Below, piece by piece: positions 45,383 through 54,592 of a DNA stretch of 64,000 bases; the stretch's first letter is position 1; each line of letters opens with the position of its first letter. A program made the translations under genes and the position numbers. This DNA comes from Chryseobacterium sp. BGARF1 (GTDB lineage: Bacteria > Bacteroidota > Bacteroidia > Flavobacteriales > Weeksellaceae): the NCBI RefSeq assembly GCF_001677955.1, contig NZ_LELA01000055.1, positions 1-64,000 of the forward strand. The letters run 5' to 3'. A model generated the notes under the pieces. That model had not been told where the DNA came from. It saw only the letters and a program-made list of their open reading frames with translations, and searched no databases.

Positions 45383-45421
45383 TTCAAACATTTGTTTGAA
45401 CCTATGCTTCGCCTAACTTTG
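45383..45421 (+). promoter_or_regulatory. Efflux operon promoter with palindromic operator
   Basis: A perfect palindrome TTCAAAC-ATTT-GTTTGAA (45383-45400) overlaps the -33 TTG at 45392-45394. The -7 box TAACTTTG is at 45414-45421, with a 19-nt spacer. A further half-site TTTGAAC lies at 45362-45368. It fits control by the adjacent AraC-type protein. Confidence 0.65.
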
Positions 45422-45441
45422 CATCTGTAAAGCAAGGTAAA

Positions 45442-46752
45442 ATGGTAAAAAACATAAAAACAGCTCTATCAGTTCTGATAAGTCTTTTTCCTGCGCTGTT
45501 TTTTTCACAAGAAATAAAACAGATGACAGTGGATGAAGTTGCCCAATTGGCAATTCAAAATCATCAGCAACTTAAAGTTTCAGCTCAGAATATCGATATT
45601 GCCAAACAGCAGAAAGATATTACCAAACTTCAGAAACTTCCTACGATTACTGCTTCAACAAGCCAATTCTATTTGGGAAACGTAATGGCAATCGATAAAG
45701 ATTTTTCCAACTCAACCACGATTCCGATGCCGCATTACGGAAGTTCGTATGGTGTTCAGGCGACTCAACTCATTTTCAAAGGAGGTTTGGTGAATAAATC
45801 TATTGAGTTAGCGGGACTTCGTGAACAGCTTTCAGAATTAGATTTTGAAAGTAGAAAACAGGATATCAAGTTTTTGGTAATTTCTAATTATTTAGATATT
45901 TATAAAATTTTAAATCAGGAAGTTGTTATTCAAAACAATAAAAAACTGGCTCAGGAAAGGCTGAAAAATATTCAGAAGTTTTATCAGCAAGGAATGGTTA
46001 CCAGAAATGAAGTGATTCGTGGTGAATTGGCGATTAAAAATTTAGAGCAGGGAATGTTAACTTTAGTCAACAACAGAAAGATTCTCAATTATAATCTGAA
46101 TATCGCTTTAGGATTAAATTCTGATACTCAAATTATTCCCGTAGAAAATTTAGGCAATAAAGAAACCGGAATCGGGATGGAGCATTATCTGAATTTGGCT
46201 CACGACAGCAATCCACAAATGAGATCTGCACAAACCAATATTGCCGTTGCTGATAAAAACATAGAAATCATTAAAACTGATAAAATGCCGACACTTTCAG
46301 GTTTTGGAGGATATACTTTGCAAAGACCAATTACCACAAGAAATCCTGTTTTGGATATGTATTCTAGCGGGTGGCAAGGTGGTGTTTCTTTGAGTTACAA
46401 TATTGATAATTTATATAAAACCAAAAAAAGGGTGAAGCTTGGTGAACTACAGAAAAATCAGGCCAATGATGCAATGACCTTGGTGCAGCAGAATCTTGAT
46501 ATGTCTGTGAATGCAGCGTACACAAAATATCAGGAAGCGATCCAGCAAACTGCAATTCTGAATGATGCTAAAAGTTTAGCCGATGAAAACTACAAAATTA
46601 CAGAAGCTAAATATCTTAATCAATTGGCTGTACAAGCTGAAATGATTGATGCACAACTTCAAAAACTACAGTCGGAATTGGATTTGGCGAATGCCGAAAT
46701 CAATGTTCTATATCAATATTATAATCTGTTGAAATCAACAGGAACGCTTTAG
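45442..46752 (+). CDS. TolC-family outer membrane efflux protein
   Basis: 436 residues with a signal peptide (ending FFSQ). Two repeats of long helices and beta strands follow the TolC fold: MTVDEVAQLAIQNHQQLKVS, LRNEVIRGELAIKNLEQ-type helix (VTRNEVIRGELAIKNLEQ), and the second repeat HYLNLAHDSNPQMRSAQTNI, ending in QAEMIDAQLQKLQSELDLAN. It forms the outer channel for the HlyD and MFS proteins encoded next. Confidence 0.92.
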   Translation: MVKNIKTALSVLISLFPALFFSQEIKQMTVDEVAQLAIQNHQQLKVSAQNIDIAKQQKDITKLQKLPTITASTSQFYLGNVMAIDKDFSNSTTIPMPHYGSSYGVQATQLIFKGGLVNKSIELAGLREQLSELDFESRKQDIKFLVISNYLDIYKILNQEVVIQNNKKLAQERLKNIQKFYQQGMVTRNEVIRGELAIKNLEQGMLTLVNNRKILNYNLNIALGLNSDTQIIPVENLGNKETGIGMEHYLNLAHDSNPQMRSAQTNIAVADKNIEIIKTDKMPTLSGFGGYTLQRPITTRNPVLDMYSSGWQGGVSLSYNIDNLYKTKKRVKLGELQKNQANDAMTLVQQNLDMSVNAAYTKYQEAIQQTAILNDAKSLADENYKITEAKYLNQLAVQAEMIDAQLQKLQSELDLANAEINVLYQYYNLLKSTGTL

Positions 46753-46773
46753 CAATTTTTAATTATAGAAAAA

Positions 46774-46934
46774 TTTAAACGCAAAGTTTTAAGATTCATG
46801 AAAATAAATAAAGTGGGCAAAGATGAATCAACAAGTTGATTTTATAAAGCTCCTGCATAAGCTTTGCGAAGCAAATTTATTTGCCTTTGCAGACTTAGAA
46901 TCTCATGTGTCAGAATAAAATCTTTGCGTTTAAA
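46774..46934. repeat. ACGCAAAG inverted-repeat element, copy A
   Basis: TTTAAACGCAAAG (46774-46786) and CTTTGCGTTTAAA (46922-46934) are a perfect 13-bp inverted repeat. Inside, GCAAAGATGAATCAA (46817-46831) is identical to 52198-52212, and the next 90 bp (TTGATTTATAAAGCT-like, AAGCAA, TTTGC, ATGTG) also align. The gap between the TolC and HlyD genes contains nothing else. Confidence 0.8.
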
Positions 46935-47041
46935 AAATCAAAACGGAAATCTTTTTTAAGCGAAACGGCTTTGTGAAAATTAAAAAGAATTTAATAATAA
47001 AAACTCTGTGAACTTCGTGTTCAAAAACATACATCAAAACA

Positions 47042-48148
47042 ATGGAAAACAAGGAACAAAATACTCAAGATAAACAACCTGCAGTTTCAAATACAGAAGC
47101 TAAGAAAAAGCAAAATAGAAAGAATAAAATAAGAGCCATCATCTCAAATATCATCGTTTTTCTGGTGATTGGTTTGGGTTTATTCTGGCTAATTCGTGAA
47201 TACTTTCATATTGGTGATAAAACATATACCGAAGCTGCTCAAGTGGAGGAATTTATTAATCCAATCAATACTAGAGTTTCGGCTTATATCAATGAAATTA
47301 GATTTATCGAACATCAAACGGTAAAAAAAGGAGATACTTTGGTGATTTTAGACAAGAGAGAAATTCTTACTCAATTGGGTCAGGCTGAAGCGGCTTATCA
47401 AAATGCTTTAGCGCAAAAATCAGCAACAAGTTCATCGGTAAACACGGTTTCGAACAACGTAAGTGTTATGGAATCTAATATTGCCGGAGCAAAAGCCAGA
47501 CTTTGGAATGCCGAACAGAATTTAAACCGATACAAAAATCTTTTAGCTTCGGAAGCAGTTACAAAACAACAATTTGACCAGGTGAAAACAGAATATGATG
47601 CTCAAAAAGCGGCGTACGAAACCTTGGTTAATCAGAAGCAGACCGCTAATCTTTCTACAACTGAAGTAAAAAGCAAATTAGGAATTAACGATGCGGAAAT
47701 CAAAAGAACAAAATCTGCATTGGAAATGGCTAAAATCAATCTTTCTTATACCGTAATTACTGCGCCTTACGATGGAGTGATGGGAAGAAGATTGATTGCT
47801 GAAGGACAACTGATTCAGCCGGGTCAACAAGTAGGAACAATTGTTTTGAATAATCAAAAATGGGTAACTGCAAACTTTTTAGAAAGCCAAATGCCCAATA
47901 TTAAAATCGGACAAAAAATAAAAATGACAGCCGATGCTTTAGGTAAAAAAGAATTTGAAGGTACAGTAACGGCGGTCTCTGCAGCTACGGGTTCTAGATA
48001 TTCAAGTGTTCCGACTGATAACTCTACCGGTAACTTCATAAAAGTACAGCAGAGAATTCCCGTAAGAATTGAGTTTACAGCATCCAATAAAAAGGAAGAT
48101 ATCGCTAAACTTAGCGCAGGGATGAATATGAATGTTTCAATTAATTAA
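47042..48148 (+). CDS. HlyD/EmrA-family membrane fusion protein
   Basis: 368 residues: a charged cytoplasmic N-terminus, one transmembrane segment (AIISNIIVFLVIGLGLFWLI), a biotinyl-lipoyl-like half (VSAYINEIRFIEHQTVKKGD), a helical hairpin and a second half (VITAPYDGVMGRRLIAEGQL). It bridges the MFS pump to TolC. Operon with the genes either side, although a repeat element and 290 bp separate it from TolC. Confidence 0.92.
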   Translation: MENKEQNTQDKQPAVSNTEAKKKQNRKNKIRAIISNIIVFLVIGLGLFWLIREYFHIGDKTYTEAAQVEEFINPINTRVSAYINEIRFIEHQTVKKGDTLVILDKREILTQLGQAEAAYQNALAQKSATSSSVNTVSNNVSVMESNIAGAKARLWNAEQNLNRYKNLLASEAVTKQQFDQVKTEYDAQKAAYETLVNQKQTANLSTTEVKSKLGINDAEIKRTKSALEMAKINLSYTVITAPYDGVMGRRLIAEGQLIQPGQQVGTIVLNNQKWVTANFLESQMPNIKIGQKIKMTADALGKKEFEGTVTAVSAATGSRYSSVPTDNSTGNFIKVQQRIPVRIEFTASNKKEDIAKLSAGMNMNVSIN

Positions 48149-48162
48149 AATTAACGACTAAA

Positions 48163-48243
48163 AGATTTCAGATATCAGATTCCAGACTTGGTGTATGAAA
48201 AAATGAAGAATGCTGGAAATCTGATGTCTAATATCTGAAATCT
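48163..48243. repeat. ATCTGA/AATATCT inverted-repeat hairpin
   Basis: AGATTTCAGATATCAGATTC then CAG (48163-48185) and CTGG then AAATCTGATGTCTAATATCT then GAAATCT (48213-48243) pair imperfectly. It lies between the HlyD and MFS genes, inside the operon. Confidence 0.7.
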
Positions 48244-48258
48244 AATATCTATAAAAAA

Positions 48259-49851
48259 ATGTATAACAAAGGTCTTTTCAGCGATTGGGTTCCAAAGCCT
48301 GTTCAGCTGTTACTTATAGTTTTGATGCTTGTGGTCGTAATGCCTTTAGGAGGTGTTTATGCCGGGAATATCAGCTTTATGACGAGCGGAACCGGTCATC
48401 TTACTGAATATTTTATGTGGGCAAATTATGCCACAACTATTGGGATGGGAGCTTGTATGCCGGTTGTTCTCAGATTTAAAATGAGATATAAAGTGCGTGA
48501 TAAAGTGGTGCTTTTATTGGTGCTTTTAGGCTTGTTAAGTTACATTAATGGGACTACAATGGAACCTGCAATTATCATTGTAAGTGCTTTGGTTATTGGA
48601 TTTTTAAAAATGATGATTACTATTGAACTTTTTCTTCCTTTGATGGTCATCATGGGTGGAAGAGGGGTTTTCTACGGAGTATTTTATACATTCGTTTTAA
48701 CTTTGACGCAGATTTCCGGTTACTATGCGGTAGAAATTTCGATGCTCTATAATTGGCAGCAATTTTTCATCATCGCATCGCTCCAGTGTTTCGTGATGGC
48801 TTTAATTTGCTGGATTTTTATGCATAATAAATATTTTGCTTTAAAAGTTCCGTTGCATTATATCGATTGGTTGAGTATTCTTTTATTTGTTTCTACTTTC
48901 ATGTTTTCGGCTTATGTTTTTTCATTTGGAAAACAGCAGGATTGGTTGAATTCTACAAGGATTATCAATGCGAGTATTGCGGCATTTGTCAGCTTTGCTT
49001 TGTTGGCAATCCGTCAGATGACTTTGAAAAGACCTTATTTATCTTTCAAAATTTTCTCCCGAAGCAATGTTCAGAACGGATTATTTTTACTGTTTTGTTT
49101 AGGGATGTTCTTAGGAACAGCTTCCATTCAGAATATCTTTTCGGTCGGTATTTTAGGATATGATCAATTGACCAATGCCAAACTGAATCTGATGATGATT
49201 CCCGGATTAATTCTTGCCGGAATTGTCGCTGTTTACTGGTTTAAAAAAGAAAAGCCTCTCAAAATGTTCATCTTTTCAGGATTTTCTGCGATGATAGGGT
49301 ATACGATTATCATGTACTTTTCAATGGTGCTCGAATTCAATTATGAAAGTTGGTACTTACCGATGTTTTTAAAAGGTTTTGGGATGGGATCGCTCTTTAT
49401 TTCAGTGTGGTATTATACTTTAGATAAGTTGGAACTCGATGATATGTTGGCTGCGATCGGATTGGTTTTGGTTTGGCGTACATTTCTTGCGGTAGGATTT
49501 TTCTCAGCTTTATTTTCGTGGTTTCAATATCAGTTTCAGATTGAGAGTTTGGGTAATTTAGCGGTTTATTTAGATGGAATGACGCTTACTTCACAAAATC
49601 TTTCGGCCAATTTAAAAAGCATTCAGCTCAATGCAATTCTTTCAGCCAACAAGAAAATTTTCGGTTATATCATTGTTGTAGGTTTCGGAATTTTACTGTT
49701 TGTTTTTACGCATCATTTTGGGGAAGAAAAATTCAAATACCCAAGATTGATAAGACTCATCAGCGGAAAATCGGTCATTGCCAGAAGAAGATTACAAGAA
49801 CGCAAAAGATTATTAGAAGATATAAAAGATGCAACCGGACCGGTCATCTAA
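48259..49851 (+). CDS. MFS multidrug transporter, DHA2/EmrB-like
   Basis: 530 residues with about 14 hydrophobic segments, long enough for the 14-TM DHA2 class. It starts LFSDWVPKPVQLLLIVLMLV. A region like WANYATTIGMGACMPVVLRFK corresponds to the family's early TMs. The arrangement AraC-TolC-HlyD-MFS is a complete tripartite drug pump of EmrAB-TolC type. Substrate unknown. Confidence 0.88.
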   Translation: MYNKGLFSDWVPKPVQLLLIVLMLVVVMPLGGVYAGNISFMTSGTGHLTEYFMWANYATTIGMGACMPVVLRFKMRYKVRDKVVLLLVLLGLLSYINGTTMEPAIIIVSALVIGFLKMMITIELFLPLMVIMGGRGVFYGVFYTFVLTLTQISGYYAVEISMLYNWQQFFIIASLQCFVMALICWIFMHNKYFALKVPLHYIDWLSILLFVSTFMFSAYVFSFGKQQDWLNSTRIINASIAAFVSFALLAIRQMTLKRPYLSFKIFSRSNVQNGLFLLFCLGMFLGTASIQNIFSVGILGYDQLTNAKLNLMMIPGLILAGIVAVYWFKKEKPLKMFIFSGFSAMIGYTIIMYFSMVLEFNYESWYLPMFLKGFGMGSLFISVWYYTLDKLELDDMLAAIGLVLVWRTFLAVGFFSALFSWFQYQFQIESLGNLAVYLDGMTLTSQNLSANLKSIQLNAILSANKKIFGYIIVVGFGILLFVFTHHFGEEKFKYPRLIRLISGKSVIARRRLQERKRLLEDIKDATGPVI

Positions 49852-49872
49852 AGATACCTTGTTTTTACTTGT

Positions 49873-49910
49873 AAAGTCTCGTTTTATTTTCAAAACGGGA
49901 CTTTGCTTTT
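49873..49910 (+). terminator. Terminator of the efflux operon
   Basis: AAAGTCTCGTTTT (49873-49885) pairs with AAAACGGGACTTT (49892-49904), followed by GCTTTT. Confidence 0.75.
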
Positions 49911-50212
49911 GGAGAACAATCACCATCAAAAATAAGTAGAATTATTACTTATTGATCATTGCCAATTACTCCTGTTTTCTGTAGCTTTTTCCCGCTATCC
50001 ACTATATCTTTTGTTCCGCTTCGCTCCACAAAAGGATGCCGTTTTTATCGGGGCTAGAAAGTAGAAGTATATCAAAAATAACTCCCTATTAAAAAAAAAA
50101 AATATTCTAAAACCACCCCGTCTTCTCCCTTTGGTAGAATCCACCCCTCCAAAGGAGGGGAATTCAAAATGTTACCAAATTTATTACTATTTGCCACATT
50201 CAGGATATTTTC
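49911..50212. repeat. Gap with two hairpin repeats, no gene
   Basis: On the minus strand 49988-50053 is a second TAGCCC...AGCT element: TAGCCCCGATAAAAACGGCA, ATCCTTTTGTGGAGCGAAGC, GGAACAAAAGAT, TAGCGGG, AGCT, with a clear hairpin ATCCTTTTGT/ACAAAAGAT. At 50137-50162 there is a CCCCTCC-AAA-GGAGGGG hairpin preceded by CCACCCCGTCTTCTCCC. Both look like dispersed elements. A 12-A run is at about 50090-50101. No open frame. Confidence 0.6.
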
Positions 50213-50220
50213 TACATTTG
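50191..50220 (+). promoter_or_regulatory. Promoter of the dikinase-like gene
   Basis: -33 TTG at 50191-50193 and -7 box TACATTTG at 50213-50220, with a 19-nt spacer, 22 nt before the ATG. A good Bacteroidota consensus promoter. Confidence 0.7.
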
Positions 50221-50241
50221 TGAGGTAATCTTCACAAAAAC

Positions 50242-52125
50242 ATGAAAAATATTTTATTATTCTTATTTCTCACTTTCTCACTTTTATCGTATTCGCAGGA
50301 TAATTATGTGCACTCTATAACCAAGAAACAACAGTTTCTCAATCTTTCCGGGAAACCGCTTACCGATAAGTTTACCAATATGAAATCTGTAAAAGTGGTT
50401 TATGATTACGGTGCGAAAAAAATATACTTCTTTAACAGTACAAGGTATACCTATCATTACGATTTCTGCGTGCAGGTTTTGGGGTATAGCCAAGAAATTG
50501 GTGAGTTTAATAAAGAATCTTACAATCCTACCAACAAGAGAACTTATCTTCTTGCCAATATCAATTATTTAGAAGATTCTGATGATTGGGTGATGGAGTT
50601 GGCTGCTTCAGACGAGATGAATGCAGGTTTGATCAATTTCTTTTTTAATGAAGTAAATAAAAATGTGTTTTTCAAAGATAAGTTGAAGTTTTATCTGAAT
50701 TCTCCGCATGTAATTGGCTTACATTCAAAAAAAGCATTAAAAATACCAGCAGTTTTCTCAGATTTTATTTTTAAAAGAATTACAGAACAGTCGATTGAAA
50801 ATACTTCCAGTATTGGGATTCTTAAAAAATATGATTTACAGAAAAAGGAAGATTTCAATCCTAAATCTGATGAAATTATCATCATTAATACAACTCCTGA
50901 GTTTATTCCAACCGTTCGAGGAATTATTATTACAGAACTTCAAACCCCTTTAAGTCATTTGGTTTTGCTGGCAAAAAACAGAAATATTCCGGTGTATGTA
51001 GATACAAAAGTTTGGGAAAAGCAATCAGTTAATAATCTCTTAGGTAAGAAAGTAGAGTTGATTACAAAAGAAAATTCATATTCATTAAAAGCTTCACAAA
51101 AACCAATTCCAGTTAAGAAAGCGGTGAAAGAAATTATTCTGAAAAGAGACCTTTCGGTAACCGATTTAGTCGATCTTGAAACCGTCACTCCTTTAAATAT
51201 TGTCAATTCTATCGGTTCAAAAGCTACAAATCTTGGACTTTTAAAACAGATTCAAAAAGAATTAAAGTCCTATAAAACTCCGGAATATGCTTTTGCAATT
51301 CCGTTTTATTATTTTGATCAGCATATTAAGGATAATCATTTTCAGGATAAAATCAATGCATTATATGCGATTCCTAAAGATTCTGTGAAACTTCTGGAAA
51401 AGGAATTAAAAGCATTTAGAAAAACAGTGAAAAATTCTAAAGTGAATCCTGAACTTTTGAAGAAAATAGAAGAAAAGCTCAATGCTCAAAATGATTTTAA
51501 AAACTTTAGATTCCGTTCTTCAACCAATGCTGAAGATATGGAAGGGTTCAATGGGGCTGGATTATACGATTCTAAAACTGCAATCATTGGAGACACTGAA
51601 AAAACTGTAGAAAAAGCTATTTTGGAAGTCTGGTCAAGTTTCTGGAATTTCCGTGCGTTTCAGGAACGCGATTTGTTTGGAATCGATCATGAAAGCTGTG
51701 CAATGGGAGTTTTGGTACACCGTTCTTTCCCAGACGAAAAAGCCAATGGGGTTTTGGTCACCAGAAATTTGTACCGTAATCAATATGCAGGAATTACCGT
51801 AAATGTTCAATTAGGAGAAGAATCTGTAGTGAAACCTGAGTCTGGCGTAACCTGTGACGAATTTTATTGTCATAATTTCAACGGATTTGGTTCGTTTGTG
51901 GTTGATTATCGTTCTACATCAAGCCTAAACAGTGGAAAACCGATTCTTACAGAAACAGAAATTAAAAAGTTATTTGATATTTCTCCTGTGTTAGAACGAA
52001 AACTATATCTTCTTTGGCAGAAACGGAAAATGGCAAAAAGAAGCTATCCTTTAGATATTGAATTCAAATATTTGGGAGACGAAAAGCAGTTGTACATTAA
52101 GCAGGCAAGAGCTTATATGGATTGA
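50242..52125 (+). CDS. Exported PEP/pyruvate-binding (dikinase-like) protein
   Basis: 627 residues with a clear signal peptide (ending YSQ). A central phosphohistidine-like domain reads RGIIITELQTPLSHLVLLAK, His about 239, near the mobile-domain pattern of PEP synthase. It is followed by a C-terminal ATP-grasp PPDK_N-type domain: IGSKATNLGLL at about 325, FRSSTNAEDMEGFNGAGLY at about 423, then VWSSFWNFRAFQERD and LDIEFKYLGDEKQLYIKQAR. The order His-domain then nucleotide domain is that of glucan water dikinases, the reverse of PEP synthase. An exported ATP-using kinase is odd. Substrate unknown. Confidence 0.8.
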   Translation: MKNILLFLFLTFSLLSYSQDNYVHSITKKQQFLNLSGKPLTDKFTNMKSVKVVYDYGAKKIYFFNSTRYTYHYDFCVQVLGYSQEIGEFNKESYNPTNKRTYLLANINYLEDSDDWVMELAASDEMNAGLINFFFNEVNKNVFFKDKLKFYLNSPHVIGLHSKKALKIPAVFSDFIFKRITEQSIENTSSIGILKKYDLQKKEDFNPKSDEIIIINTTPEFIPTVRGIIITELQTPLSHLVLLAKNRNIPVYVDTKVWEKQSVNNLLGKKVELITKENSYSLKASQKPIPVKKAVKEIILKRDLSVTDLVDLETVTPLNIVNSIGSKATNLGLLKQIQKELKSYKTPEYAFAIPFYYFDQHIKDNHFQDKINALYAIPKDSVKLLEKELKAFRKTVKNSKVNPELLKKIEEKLNAQNDFKNFRFRSSTNAEDMEGFNGAGLYDSKTAIIGDTEKTVEKAILEVWSSFWNFRAFQERDLFGIDHESCAMGVLVHRSFPDEKANGVLVTRNLYRNQYAGITVNVQLGEESVVKPESGVTCDEFYCHNFNGFGSFVVDYRSTSSLNSGKPILTETEIKKLFDISPVLERKLYLLWQKRKMAKRSYPLDIEFKYLGDEKQLYIKQARAYMD

Positions 52126-52155
52126 ATTTTTTTAATATTTAATTATCAAAGTTTA

Positions 52156-52320
52156 TAATAAACGCAAAGATGATGTTTCTTTATGATAATTTAAGGAGCA
52201 AAGATGAATCAATAAATTGATCTATAAAGCTTATGCATATTTCTTACGCTTAAGCAATTTGTTTGCTATTCTTTGCTTCTTAAATGTGATGCAATTTTAT
52301 TAAAATTTTGCGTTATTAAA
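52156..52320. repeat. ACGCAAAG inverted-repeat element, copy B
   Basis: TAATAAACGCAAAG near 52157 faces TTTTGCGTTATTAAA near 52306-52320. The interior aligns to copy A at 46774-46934, including the identical 15-mer GCAAAGATGAATCAA at 52198. No gene. Confidence 0.75.
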
Positions 52321-52323
52321 TCA

Positions 52324-52881
52324 TTAATGTGAAACCTTTAAAATCACAATATTATCATTCAAATTAATACTTTTAATATTATAGCTGAAGTTTTTCAATT
52401 TAGTTTTTTCGGTTAAAACTCTTTTGCGTTCTGCTTCTTCCAGTTGAAGGAAATCTAAAGAAGAAATAACTTCAATTGAATTTTTTTCAGAAACGATAGG
52501 TGATTTCTTTTCTAAATAATTTAAAACTAAATAAATCACAACAATCGAAATGTTAATACCTAAAAGGATTTCAAGATTTTTAATAGGCAAAAGACCGTCT
52601 AACAGGGAAAGTGTAATTGAAACAAAAAGGAAAACAATCGTCTGAATAGTAAAGGTTTCCGTTCTGAAACGCAGGATTGAGAAGATGGCAAAAAGGCCAA
52701 AACCAACCCCGAGACTATATTCTGCTTTCGTAAAAACCAGACACATGAAAAATGTACAGACACTGATCAATCCCAAAAGAGGATGTAATCTGATGTTACG
52801 GTTTCTGTTTGAAAAATAATAAAGAGTAAAGATCGATATACAAAGTATCGCTAAACGTTCAAAAAGTTCCTGTAGTTCCAA
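52324..52881 (-). CDS. DUF4956 membrane protein
   Basis: 185 residues, about four transmembrane segments, with FGLFAIFSILRFRTETFTIQ (the DUF4956 core) and IFLFVSITLSLLDGLLPI-like segments. The soluble C-terminal tail (IEVISSLDFLQLEEAERKRV) is beta-alpha. In other genomes the family sits with VTC/CYTH or polyphosphate-type genes, but none is here. Function unknown. Confidence 0.82.
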   Translation of the reverse strand: MELQELFERLAILCISIFTLYYFSNRNRNIRLHPLLGLISVCTFFMCLVFTKAEYSLGVGFGLFAIFSILRFRTETFTIQTIVFLFVSITLSLLDGLLPIKNLEILLGINISIVVIYLVLNYLEKKSPIVSEKNSIEVISSLDFLQLEEAERKRVLTEKTKLKNFSYNIKSINLNDNIVILKVSH

Positions 52882-52974
52882 AATTGTGCTTTTAGTTTTG
52901 GCAAATATACAATTTAGAATGAATGATTTTTAGAAAAAAATAATGTTGTTATTTTTAGGTTGAAAATAAAGATA

Positions 52975-53044
52975 GCGCTCCTACGGAGCGCCACTTTGTA
53001 ATTGTATCAATTTATTCTACACAGATTCTGCTCCATCGGAGCAG
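52975..53044. repeat. Two GCTCC-GGAGC hairpins
   Basis: GCGCTCCTACGGAGCG (52975-52990) and CTGCTCCATCGGAGCAG (53028-53044) are strong short hairpins with TTCTACACAGATT between them. Together they look like one dispersed element. Confidence 0.65.
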
Positions 53045-53112
53045 GTGAAAAAGACAAATATAAATTCTCAAACTATTGAGTAATTATATTTCTTTAATTA
53101 TTGTTTTAAAAA

Positions 53113-54567
53113 TTAATTTCTGAATAACTGTCTTACATCTGCAGAATCAAAAGTATAAGTTGCACTGTTTTCAGACTTATCTAATTTTTTGCTAATCGTC
53201 AAAGCCCATAAAACCAATTCTTTGCAGAAGTTTTTGTCTTCTTGGCTCAATTCTGATGCATTTTCTTCAATAACGGTTGTCAATGGAGTAATGCTGTTGA
53301 GTTTATTATAAAATTCTTCGTCGGTATCGGTATAATTGAGCTCCAAATGATTTTTGTTGAACCATTTGATTAAATCGGTATACGGAGTTTTGATGCCTTC
53401 TTTTTCTAATTTTGAAATGCGTGGAAAAATACTCTCAAACTGTACCATAACGGCTTTGTCAATTAATATTTTGGCAACATAATCTGCGCCTTCCTGTTCG
53501 CCTTCATAGACCAATTCAATCTTTCCGGTAATTGATGGAATAATCGACATGAAATCAAGCAGACGAACAGTAGTTTTATCGGTTCCGGTTTCTATTAATC
53601 GTAATTTTGCTGCTGCGACCAAGTTTTCCATTGCACTGATCGTCAAACGGGCACTTACGCCACTTTTCGCATCTACATATTCGCTGTCACGGGCTGCAAA
53701 AGCCACTTCTTCCAAAAGATCTTTTGCCAGATCAGGAATTTGGATTTTTGATTTATCTTCTGCAGAAACCTGAGCTTCCTGTTCGGTAATCTGTTTAGCA
53801 AGCGCAATGGTTTTTGGATAATGCGTAAAGATCTGCGATCCGATTCTGTCTTTCAACGGAGTGACAATGCTTCCACGATTGGTATAATCTTCTGGATTTG
53901 CCGTAAACACAAACTGAATATCCAAAGGCATTCTCAATTGAAACCCACGAATCTGAATGTCACCTTCCTGCAAAATATTAAATAGAGAAACCTGAATTCT
54001 AGCCTGTAGATCGGGTAATTCATTCAACACAAAAATCGAACGATTCGCTCTCGGAATCATTCCGTAATGTAAAACGCGCTCGTCGGAATAGGGTAGCTTT
54101 AAAGTTGCGGCTTTAATAGGGTCGATATCGCCAATTAAATCGGCAACATTTACATCCGGAGTTGCCAGTTTTTCAAAGAAACGATTCGAACGGTGAACCC
54201 AAGAAATTGGAGTTTCATCACCCAATTCAGCAATCAGATCTCTCGCAAATTTTGAAATTGGATTGAAAGGATTGTCATTAATTTCAGAACCTTTTACAAT
54301 CGGCATATATTCATCTAAAAGATTCACCATGCTTCTTGCGATTCTGGTTTTTGCCTGTCCGCGTAATCCCAAAAGATTAATATGATGTCCGGCTAAAATT
54401 GCTTTTTTCAATTGTGGAACTACAGAATCTTCATACCCCCAAAGTCCTTCAAAAACGGGTTCTTTTGCTTTAATTTTTGCAATCAAATTCGCCTGGATTT
54501 CCTGACTGATGGTTTTATCTGTATATCCTGATTTTTTTAATTCTTTGAATGTTGTATCGTTTTTCAT
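53113..54567 (-). CDS. MoxR/ChlI-type AAA+ ATPase
   Basis: 484 residues. Walker A GLRGQAKTRIARSM (about 67-80), then the long insert NRSIFVLNELPDLQARIQVS with the Walker-B/sensor region, FTANPEDYTNRGSIVTPLKDR (sensor-1 and arginine finger) as in magnesium-chelatase subunit I. Paired with a VWA-domain gene transcribed just upstream (157-bp gap with a hairpin). MoxR-VWA pairs act as chaperone-like complexes; the client here is unknown and there is no tetrapyrrole gene near, so chlorophyll work is unlikely. Confidence 0.88.
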   Translation of the reverse strand: MKNDTTFKELKKSGYTDKTISQEIQANLIAKIKAKEPVFEGLWGYEDSVVPQLKKAILAGHHINLLGLRGQAKTRIARSMVNLLDEYMPIVKGSEINDNPFNPISKFARDLIAELGDETPISWVHRSNRFFEKLATPDVNVADLIGDIDPIKAATLKLPYSDERVLHYGMIPRANRSIFVLNELPDLQARIQVSLFNILQEGDIQIRGFQLRMPLDIQFVFTANPEDYTNRGSIVTPLKDRIGSQIFTHYPKTIALAKQITEQEAQVSAEDKSKIQIPDLAKDLLEEVAFAARDSEYVDAKSGVSARLTISAMENLVAAAKLRLIETGTDKTTVRLLDFMSIIPSITGKIELVYEGEQEGADYVAKILIDKAVMVQFESIFPRISKLEKEGIKTPYTDLIKWFNKNHLELNYTDTDEEFYNKLNSITPLTTVIEENASELSQEDKNFCKELVLWALTISKKLDKSENSATYTFDSADVRQLFRN

Positions 54568-54592
54568 TTTTTGTAATGATGTTGTTATTAAT

